From positions 1 through 10,189 of the forward strand of contig CAZDIJ010000089.1 of assembly GCA_964505475.1 (NCBI GenBank): a DNA stretch of 10,189 bases, read 5' to 3'. The notes beneath the pieces are model-generated. The model did not search any database, had not been told where the DNA came from, and saw nothing but the letters and a program-made list of their open reading frames with translations. Positions 4,630-10,189 of the stretch are shown piece after piece. Each line of letters begins with the position of its first letter. Position 1 is the stretch's first letter. Origin of the DNA: JAGXQV01 sp964505475 (GTDB lineage Bacteria; Pseudomonadota; Gammaproteobacteria; Burkholderiales; Sulfuricellaceae). Position numbers and translations under genes: made by a program.

Positions 4630-6987
4630 TTACTTGATGCAAACCGAGCGGATCTGTTTCATGTCGGTGATCCCTTGCAGCACTTTTTCGATGCCGTCCT
4701 GCTTGAGGGTGCGCATGCCGTCTTCCAGCGCGGTGGTGAACATTTCGGCGACGCGCGCGTGTTCCTGGATGCTTTTCTTGATGGCGTCGCTACCCACCAG
4801 CAGTTCGTGAAGGCCGAGACGCCCCTTGTAGCCGGTGCCGTTGCAGGCGTCACAGCCGACCGGCTCGTAGAGGGTGAACTCGCCCTTTTCGTTGGCGAAT
4901 TGCCGCCATTCCTTGTAGATGGCTTCGTAGGCGGCCTTGGGGTCTTTTTTCCAGCCTTCGGTGTTGACCAGTTCGGCGCAGTATTCGCTGAGCAGATGCT
5001 TGATTTCGTCCACGCCGGCGACGTGCGGCTTCTTGCATTTGCCGCACAGGCGCTTGGCCAGGCGCTGCGCCAGGATGCCGAGCAGGGCGTCGGAGAAGTT
5101 GAACGGGTCCATGCCCATGTCGAGCAGGCGGATGATCGATTCCGGCGCGCTGTTGGTGTGCAGGGTGGCCAGCACCAGGTGGCCGGTGAGCGAGGCCTCG
5201 ATGCCGGTGGAGACGGTTTCCTTGTCGCGCATTTCGCCGACCATGATGACGTCCGGGTCGGCGCGCAGGAAGGCGCGCATGGCGATGGCGAAGGTGAGGC
5301 CGGCCTTGGGGTTCATCTGCACCTGGCGCAAGCCCTTCTGGGTGATCTCCACCGGGTCTTCCGCCGTCCATATCTTGGTTTCCGGGGTGTTGAGATATTT
5401 CAGCACCGAGTGCAGGGTGGTGGTTTTCCCGGAACCGGTCGGGCCGCACACGAAGAACAGGCCGTAGGGTTTGTCGATGACGGTCTTCAGGGTAGTGAAG
5501 TTGCGCTGGCTCAAACCGAGCTTGTCCAGGGGGATCGGCTCGCCGGCGGCGAGAATCCGCATCACGATGTCCTCGACATTGCCGGCGGTGGGAATGGTGG
5601 CGACGCGCAGCTCGATGTCGAGCGGGCCGAATTTCTTGAACTTGATCTTGCCGTCCTGGGGTTTGCGTTTTTCGGAAATATCCAGGTCGCACATGATTTT
5701 CAGGCGGGCGATCAATGGGTTGCGGTAGCTCGCCGGGATTTCGATGTAATTGCCCAGCGAGCCGTCGCGGCGGAAGCGCACCTGTACCTTGTCCTTACCG
5801 ATGCCCGGCTCGATGTGGATGTCCGAGGCGCCTTGCTGGTAGGCGTCGATGATGATTTTGTTGACCAGCTTGACCAACTCGTTGTCGGCGGCGGCGCTGA
5901 CTTCGTCGCTGGTGGCGGCCTCCTCGCCGGTTTCGTCCTCCAGACCGGAGAGCATGTCGCCGATCGAGGTGTCGTCGATGTCGGCGCCGAAGAACTGGTT
6001 GATGGTGGCGGCGAAATCGCGGCCGCTGCATACCTTGTAGACCAGTTTGTGCTTGGGGAAGACGTTGTTGGCGATGCGCGAGGAGCGGATCATTTCCGGG
6101 TCGGTGGTGAGGATCACCAGTCCTTCGCCGGTTTCCTCTACCGGCAGCCACTGGCTTTGTTCCACGTATTCGCGCTTGAGGTTCTTGAGCAGGTCGAGCG
6201 GCTTGACCCGGTCCGGCTTGAAGGGTTCGTAGGGCACCTGGTAGAACGCCGCCAGCGATTGCCCCATCGCCTCCGGCTTGATCTGGAATTCCTCGATCAG
6301 AATGTCGTCGACGCTCTTGCCTTTCTTGCGCGCCGAACGCACGGCGAGTTCCAGCTCGGTGGTGGAGATCAGCCCTTCGCCGAGCAGGGTGTCGAACTTG
6401 GTCTTGATGCCGGGCTGCGGCCGCTGGCGCTGCTCGAAAGCGATCGCCAGGGTCTTGCCGAGTTCGCCGACGCCCTCCACGGCGACGCCGGGAAACGGCA
6501 GTCCCGACAGCGAGTTGATGACCTGCACCACGCCGAGCAGGTCGTTGTCGTCGTTGAGGATGGGGGCGACCAGCATCTGCTTGGTGCGGTAGCCGGTTTT
6601 CTGGTCTACCTCCTTGAGGAAGCGGATTTCCGGGGCGAATTTCTTCAGCTCGTTGTCGTCGTAGACATCGGCGATGTTGACCACCATCTTGTGGAAGGCG
6701 ACGTAACCGGCGATGCTTTGCGGCGATACCGGCAGGCGGATGTCCTTGAACGAACCCAGCCCGGTTTTCACCTTGGAAATAATGGTGTTGCCGTCCTCGC
6801 CGGTGACGTAGATGGTCAGCCGGTCGGCCTCGAAGAGGGCGCAGATTTCGCCGGAAAGCTCCAGCATGATCTCGTCGATATTGCGCGTTGCGTGAATCTT
6901 GTTGGTGACGATTTGCAGCTTCTTGGTGAAGGCAAGTTTGCTTCCCAGGTCGGAGACGGCGTCGGGCGGTGTGGAATCGGTTGTCAT
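4630..6987 (-). CDS. GAF-containing PilB/GspE-family assembly ATPase
   Basis: This 785-residue protein is a secretion/pilus-extension ATPase with an extra sensor. Residues about 25-185 form a GAF domain. About 195-335 resemble the GspE/MshE N-terminal domain, and about 365-785 the hexameric motor. Motor motifs are complete: Walker A GPTGSGKT (515-522), Asp box AEDPVE (542-547), Walker B PDVIMVGEMRD with Glu585, and His box GHLVLATLHTN (602-612). The zinc tetracysteine is C648/C651 and C712/C715, separated by 60 residues, clearly longer than the roughly 29 of classical GspE. The N-terminal domain may bind c-di-GMP as MshE does, but the RLG motif there is replaced by KFD. PilB and GspE cannot be separated from sequence alone. 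No pilC, pilD or gsp partner is nearby; the neighbours are cyclic-nucleotide enzymes. The gap to the upstream phosphodiesterase gene is only 9 bp. Confidence 0.9.
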   Translation of the reverse strand: MTTDSTPPDAVSDLGSKLAFTKKLQIVTNKIHATRNIDEIMLELSGEICALFEADRLTIYVTGEDGNTIISKVKTGLGSFKDIRLPVSPQSIAGYVAFHKMVVNIADVYDDNELKKFAPEIRFLKEVDQKTGYRTKQMLVAPILNDDNDLLGVVQVINSLSGLPFPGVAVEGVGELGKTLAIAFEQRQRPQPGIKTKFDTLLGEGLISTTELELAVRSARKKGKSVDDILIEEFQIKPEAMGQSLAAFYQVPYEPFKPDRVKPLDLLKNLKREYVEQSQWLPVEETGEGLVILTTDPEMIRSSRIANNVFPKHKLVYKVCSGRDFAATINQFFGADIDDTSIGDMLSGLEDETGEEAATSDEVSAAADNELVKLVNKIIIDAYQQGASDIHIEPGIGKDKVQVRFRRDGSLGNYIEIPASYRNPLIARLKIMCDLDISEKRKPQDGKIKFKKFGPLDIELRVATIPTAGNVEDIVMRILAAGEPIPLDKLGLSQRNFTTLKTVIDKPYGLFFVCGPTGSGKTTTLHSVLKYLNTPETKIWTAEDPVEITQKGLRQVQMNPKAGLTFAIAMRAFLRADPDVIMVGEMRDKETVSTGIEASLTGHLVLATLHTNSAPESIIRLLDMGMDPFNFSDALLGILAQRLAKRLCGKCKKPHVAGVDEIKHLLSEYCAELVNTEGWKKDPKAAYEAIYKEWRQFANEKGEFTLYEPVGCDACNGTGYKGRLGLHELLVGSDAIKKSIQEHARVAEMFTTALEDGMRTLKQDGIEKVLQGITDMKQIRSVCIK

Positions 6988-6996
6988 GATCCAGTT

Positions 6997-7761
6997 CTAG
7001 AATTCGAATACATGGTTATTTTGCAGCATTTGCGGGTTGTATGCAGCAGCGCATTCGCGGATTTGCTTCATGGTGACGTGGATTTCCGCCGGTTTGAGAT
7101 GGGTGACGTAAATCTCCGCGGGGCGCCGCAGCTTGGCCAGTTCCTCCTTCAGCAGGCTGGGGCAGAGGTGCTTGGCCAGCAAGGCGAGATCGTGGTCGAG
7201 ATTGGAAAAGGCGGTCTCGATAATCAGGTAGCGCAGGTTGTCGATGCGGTTGACGGCCTCCCACAAGGCGTCGCAGGTGGTGGTGTCGCCGCTGAACGCC
7301 AGGCTGCCGCGGCCGCTGTCGAGGTGGTAGCCGATCGCCGGAACCACGTGGTTGGCGGGCAGCGGGGTGATCTTGCGTCCCTTCAGTTCCACCGTCTCGC
7401 CGAGGCGTAGCGGGCGGTAAACCATCACCGGATCGTCGCGGTCGGGAATCTCATGGAAGTCCGGCCACACCTTCCAGTTGAAGATATGCTTGCGCAAAAC
7501 CTCGATGGTTTCCGGCAGGGCGTGGATGGTAACGGGAATGTCGCGCAGGAAGCCCACTGTATCCACCAGGAAGGGGATGCTGGCGATATGGTCGAGGTGG
7601 GAATGGGTCAGGAAAACATGGTCGATGGCGCGCAGCTCCTCGATGGTCAGATCGCCCACCCCGGTGCCGGCGTCGATGAGGATGTCGTCATCGAGCAGGA
7701 ACGAGGTGGTGCGCAGTGATTTGCCGATCCCGCCGCTGCATCCGAGTGTCCTGAGTTTCAT
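6997..7761 (-). CDS. MBL-fold class II cyclic-nucleotide phosphodiesterase
   Basis: The 254-residue protein has the metallo-beta-lactamase metal site: THSHLDH (His53, His55, Asp57, His58), His138 in ANHVVP, SGDT (157-160) with Asp159, and His221 in THLKP. The HSHLDH-ASIPFLVD stretch and overall layout match class II 3',5'-cyclic-nucleotide phosphodiesterases, which open cAMP to AMP. No signal peptide is seen, so it should act in the cytoplasm. It starts 12 bp after the adenylate cyclase stop and ends 9 bp before the PilB-like ATPase. This cyclase-phosphodiesterase pairing strongly supports cAMP as the substrate. Another MBL hydrolase role, such as an RNase Z-like one, is possible but fits the context less well. 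Confidence 0.82.
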   Translation of the reverse strand: MKLRTLGCSGGIGKSLRTTSFLLDDDILIDAGTGVGDLTIEELRAIDHVFLTHSHLDHIASIPFLVDTVGFLRDIPVTIHALPETIEVLRKHIFNWKVWPDFHEIPDRDDPVMVYRPLRLGETVELKGRKITPLPANHVVPAIGYHLDSGRGSLAFSGDTTTCDALWEAVNRIDNLRYLIIETAFSNLDHDLALLAKHLCPSLLKEELAKLRRPAEIYVTHLKPAEIHVTMKQIRECAAAYNPQMLQNNHVFEF

Positions 7762-7773
7762 GGCTGCCCCGTG

Positions 7774-9990
7774 TTATTTGGTGTGGAAGACGAACACCCC
7801 GTCCCAATCGGCCGGCGGCGGTTCGCCCCGGAAATGGGCGATGCGCTCCAGATAAAGCCGGTATAGCAGGCAGTCTGGGTCGGCTTTTTGCAGCGCCGCG
7901 AGTTCCGCCTCTGCCGAGTCCCAGTTTTGCGCGCGGTAAAACCTGAGCGCCTCCTCGAACCGGGCAAGCTGGTTTTTCGCCGCCTCGCCGACCTGATCCG
8001 GCAAGCCCAGCGGTTCGTAAATCGCCACCGGCTCATCCTTGCCCTTGACCCGCACCCGGTCGAGTTCGCGGAACAGTATTTCCGGCACTTTTTCCCTGGT
8101 GGTTTCGCCGACGATGATGCCGACCCCGTACTGTTTGGTGATGCCTTCCAGGCGCGAGCCGAGGTTGACCGAATCGCCCATCACCGTGTAGGCCATGCGG
8201 AATTCCGAACCCATGTTGCCGACGCTCATCACTCCGCTGTTGACGCCGACGCCGATGCGGATTTCCGGCCAGCCGCGGGCGATGAACTGGGGCCGCAACC
8301 GTGCCAGGACAGCCTGCATTTCCAGCGCCGCCAGCACGGCGTGGCGGGCGTGGTCGGGGTCGCGCAGCGGCGCCCCCCAGAAGGCCATGATGGCGTCGCC
8401 GATGTACTTGTCGATGGTGCCGCGCTGGTGATGGATGATGCGCGTCATCGGCGTCATGTAGTCGTTCATCAGCTTGGACAGCTCCTTGGGGTCGAGTCCC
8501 TCGGAAATGGTGGTGAAGCCGCGCACGTCGGAAAACAGCACGGTCATCTCGCGGCTTTCGCCTTCCATGGTGAAGTTTTCCGGGTTTTCGCTCATCTCGT
8601 CCACCAGCTCGGGCGGCACGTACTGTCCGAACAGTCCGGTGATCTGGCGCTTGGCGCGCGCCTCGACGAAGAAGCCGTAGGACATGTTGAGGACGAACAA
8701 GGCGACGATCAGCAGCAGGATGGCGGCGATCGGCAATATCTGTCCGCCTTGCCAGACCGCCAGATTGAGGCCGGCGGCGATCGCCAGCGCCGCCAGGCTG
8801 ACCAGCGAACCCTTGAGCGGGCTGAGCAGCGGCAGGGCGATGGCCAGGACGACTCCCATCAACAGCAGCAGGGCGACTTCCGCCCCGAGGGTGTAGCCGG
8901 GCTTTTGCATGATGGCGTTGTCGAGCATGCCGGCGAGCAGGTTGGCGTGGATTTCCACCCCGGGATACACCGGGCCGACCGGAGTCGAGCGCAAGTCCAT
9001 CAGGCCGGGAGCGGTGGTGCCGACCAGGACGATGACGCCTTCCAGCTCCGCCGGGGCGATGCGGTCGTGCATGATGTCCGCCGCCGGGATGTAGCGGAAA
9101 CTGCCTTGATAGCCGCGATAGGGGATGTAGGCGCAGGCATTTTCATCGACCGGAATGCGCAGCCGGGCGACTTTCAGCCACTCCAGGGCGCCGCCCCCGT
9201 TGCCGGCGGCGTTTTCAAGGAGCGCCTCCAGCTTGCTGTCGCCGAGCAGGATGCGCATCATCGCCAGGGTCAGCGATTCATAATAGCCGCCCTGGAACTC
9301 CATCAGCATCGGCACGCGCCGGGTAACCCCGTCGGGGTCGGGCTGCGGGTTGAAATGGCCGGCGCTGTGGGCGTTCCGTTGCAATTCGGGGAGGTTGGCG
9401 CCATAACCGGCGGCGCGGATGAAATCGACGCGCGCCCCCTTGAACGCCTCCGCCGGCAGGGTTGGCGCGGGCAACATCCCGGACATGCGCTGGTCGTTGC
9501 TGGTGAAATAGTAGCCCAGCGCCACCGGGCGGTTTTTCAGCTTTTCGGCGAACAGCCGATCGTGGTCGAGCTGTGGGCGCAATTGTTCGAGCGCCGCCTG
9601 AAACTGGGGGACGCTCTTCAACTCTTGTTGCCTCAGCCGATCCAGCACCTTGAGGCCGGAACTCTCGTCGCGCTCGGCGAAAACCACGTCGAAGCCCACC
9701 GCGGCGACATGATGGCGCTCGAACAGCTTGTCCAGCAGTACGCCCAGGCGGTCGCGCCCCCACGGCCAGCGGCCTTCCTCGGCCAGACTTTTTTCGTCGA
9801 TGTCGATGATGGCGATGCGCCGATCCTGGGTCTTGGGCATGAACAGGCGCAAGCGCGCATCGTAGCTGATGGCTTCCAGTTGCTGGATCAGGCGAATATC
9901 GACGGCCTGGCTGGCGTGCAGCAGGAAGGCCAGCAGCAGGAGCAAGCCCAGGCCGATCGGAATGGCGCGTTTCTTCAGGAGTTCCTTCAT
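7774..9990 (-). CDS. CHASE2-domain membrane adenylate cyclase
   Basis: The 738-residue protein has an N-terminal membrane helix (about 10-26) and an extracytoplasmic CHASE2 sensor (about 30-360). Three membrane helices (about 368-388, 395-412, 418-438) and a short linker lead to a class III cyclase domain (480-660), with a helical, TPR-like tail (about 670-720). Catalytic residues are intact: metal-binding Asp488 in FSDVRGFT and Asp532 in YIGDAIMAFWG, base-selecting Lys528 and Asp606, and transition-state Asn609 and Arg613 in GDSVNLGSR. The Lys/Asp pair indicates ATP rather than GTP. A single cyclase domain implies a homodimer. The ATG follows AGAGG. It is the first gene of the operon, directly ahead of the predicted cAMP phosphodiesterase. 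The external signal sensed by CHASE2 is unknown. Confidence 0.92.
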   Translation of the reverse strand: MKELLKKRAIPIGLGLLLLLAFLLHASQAVDIRLIQQLEAISYDARLRLFMPKTQDRRIAIIDIDEKSLAEEGRWPWGRDRLGVLLDKLFERHHVAAVGFDVVFAERDESSGLKVLDRLRQQELKSVPQFQAALEQLRPQLDHDRLFAEKLKNRPVALGYYFTSNDQRMSGMLPAPTLPAEAFKGARVDFIRAAGYGANLPELQRNAHSAGHFNPQPDPDGVTRRVPMLMEFQGGYYESLTLAMMRILLGDSKLEALLENAAGNGGGALEWLKVARLRIPVDENACAYIPYRGYQGSFRYIPAADIMHDRIAPAELEGVIVLVGTTAPGLMDLRSTPVGPVYPGVEIHANLLAGMLDNAIMQKPGYTLGAEVALLLLMGVVLAIALPLLSPLKGSLVSLAALAIAAGLNLAVWQGGQILPIAAILLLIVALFVLNMSYGFFVEARAKRQITGLFGQYVPPELVDEMSENPENFTMEGESREMTVLFSDVRGFTTISEGLDPKELSKLMNDYMTPMTRIIHHQRGTIDKYIGDAIMAFWGAPLRDPDHARHAVLAALEMQAVLARLRPQFIARGWPEIRIGVGVNSGVMSVGNMGSEFRMAYTVMGDSVNLGSRLEGITKQYGVGIIVGETTREKVPEILFRELDRVRVKGKDEPVAIYEPLGLPDQVGEAAKNQLARFEEALRFYRAQNWDSAEAELAALQKADPDCLLYRLYLERIAHFRGEPPPADWDGVFVFHTK

Positions 9991-10009
9991 GCCCGCCTCT
10001 GGAAGGGCG

Positions 10010-10026
10010 CCGCCCGCAATGGGCGG
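10010..10026 (-). promoter_or_regulatory. Leader hairpin of the cyclase operon
   Basis: CCGCCC, a five-base loop, and GGGCGG form a stable stem in the short leader, between the predicted start near 10033 and the cyclase ribosome binding site. There is no T-run, so it is not a terminator. It may affect mRNA stability or translation. Confidence 0.35.
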
Positions 10027-10039
10027 ACGACTTCATTTA

Positions 10040-10069
10040 TTTACATGCCTGTGAACTGTTTTCAGTCAA
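10040..10069 (-). promoter_or_regulatory. Candidate sigma-70 promoter of the signalling operon
   Basis: On the minus strand TTGACT (10069-10064, five of six to consensus) and TGTAAA (10045-10040, four of six) are 18 bases apart, 49 bp before the cyclase ATG. It is the best promoter match ahead of the first gene, and internal gaps are too short for clear promoters, so it probably drives the whole operon. Confidence 0.55.
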
Positions 10070-10076
10070 CGCGCTT

Positions 10077-10184
10077 ACTCCCTCCCTTGCGCGCAAAGCA
10101 CGCGGGGGAGGGTTGGGGAGGGGGCGAATTGTTCGCCGCCGCTCGCCCCCATCCCAGCCTTCCCCCGCCCGCGGGGGAAGGAGT
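10077..10184. repeat. GC-rich palindromic intergenic repeat
   Basis: The arms start ACTCC and end GGAGT. The inner halves GGGGGAGGGTTGGGGAGGGG and, on the other strand, GGGGGAAGGCTGGGATGGGG are imperfect inverted copies meeting near GGGCGAATTGTTCGCC. Each arm also folds by itself, for example CTTCCCCC with GGGGGAAG around GCCCGC, giving a cruciform or cloverleaf-like shape. This type of repeat is typical of intergenic space in GC-rich proteobacteria. It lies just upstream of the operon promoter. Confidence 0.7.
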
Positions 10185-10189
10185 AGCGC

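Noticed and set aside
4597..7410. A very long plus-strand open frame (937 codons) opposite the PilB-like ATPase gene.
   Set aside because: It is the antisense shadow of a GC-rich gene. Its translation is low-complexity (many GG, VD, DDG), shows no domain, and the minus strand has all the motor motifs.
2547..9990. The signalling genes as an anti-phage (CBASS or Pycsar-like) system.
   Set aside because: The cyclase is a membrane CHASE2 type paired with a phosphodiesterase and a pilus-type motor. No typical effector such as a nuclease- or TM-fused cyclic-nucleotide sensor is present, apart from the small GxxExxY protein, which appears to be a later insertion.
1..10189. CRISPR arrays, tRNA or rRNA genes.
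   Set aside because: No regularly spaced short repeats and no recognisable tRNA or rRNA sequence were seen on either strand.

Overview
The window looks like a piece of a GC-rich betaproteobacterial chromosome. Pointers are a sigma-54 promoter in front of a type IV pilin of the PilA type, a CHASE2-type adenylate cyclase next to a GspE/PilB ATPase, and GC-rich palindromic intergenic repeats at both ends. My guess is the Nitrosomonadales/Gallionella side of the group. This is inference from gene content only.

Left part (1-2546), small accessory genes around a pilin. A vapBC-type toxin-antitoxin pair (114-778, minus strand) is followed by a non-coding element of about 190 bp with terminal inverted repeats (842-1035). 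Next comes the major-type pilin gene pilA (1165-1569, minus) with its own TTCG-loop terminator, a textbook sigma-54 promoter (1639-1654) and a perfect dyad about 107 bp upstream of the predicted start. Divergent from it is a second toxin-antitoxin pair, Phd/YefM-like antitoxin plus RelE/ParE-like toxin (1826-2355, plus). A second copy of the inverted-repeat element (2347-2545) fills the whole gap between that toxin gene and the next, convergent gene.

Right part (2547-9990), a signalling operon on the minus strand. In transcription order it holds a CHASE2 membrane adenylate cyclase, a metallo-beta-lactamase-fold class II cyclic-nucleotide phosphodiesterase, a GAF-containing PilB/GspE-family ATPase, a small GxxExxY protein, and a GAF plus HD-GYP protein (putative c-di-GMP phosphodiesterase). 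Gaps are short (about 10-40 bp), and a sigma-70-like promoter (10040-10069) sits before the first gene. The operon therefore encodes making cAMP, a candidate for breaking it down, a pilus-extension-type motor with a sensory domain, and a predicted c-di-GMP-degrading enzyme with a related GAF domain. The simplest reading is a cAMP/c-di-GMP node acting on type IV pilus or type II secretion-like assembly.

The GxxExxY gene is bracketed by 17-bp inverted repeats (16/17 match) that fit tightly between the ATPase and HD-GYP genes. It looks like a cassette inserted into the operon.

The last 100 bp hold a long GC-rich palindromic intergenic repeat. The first 30 bp may hold a related fragment.
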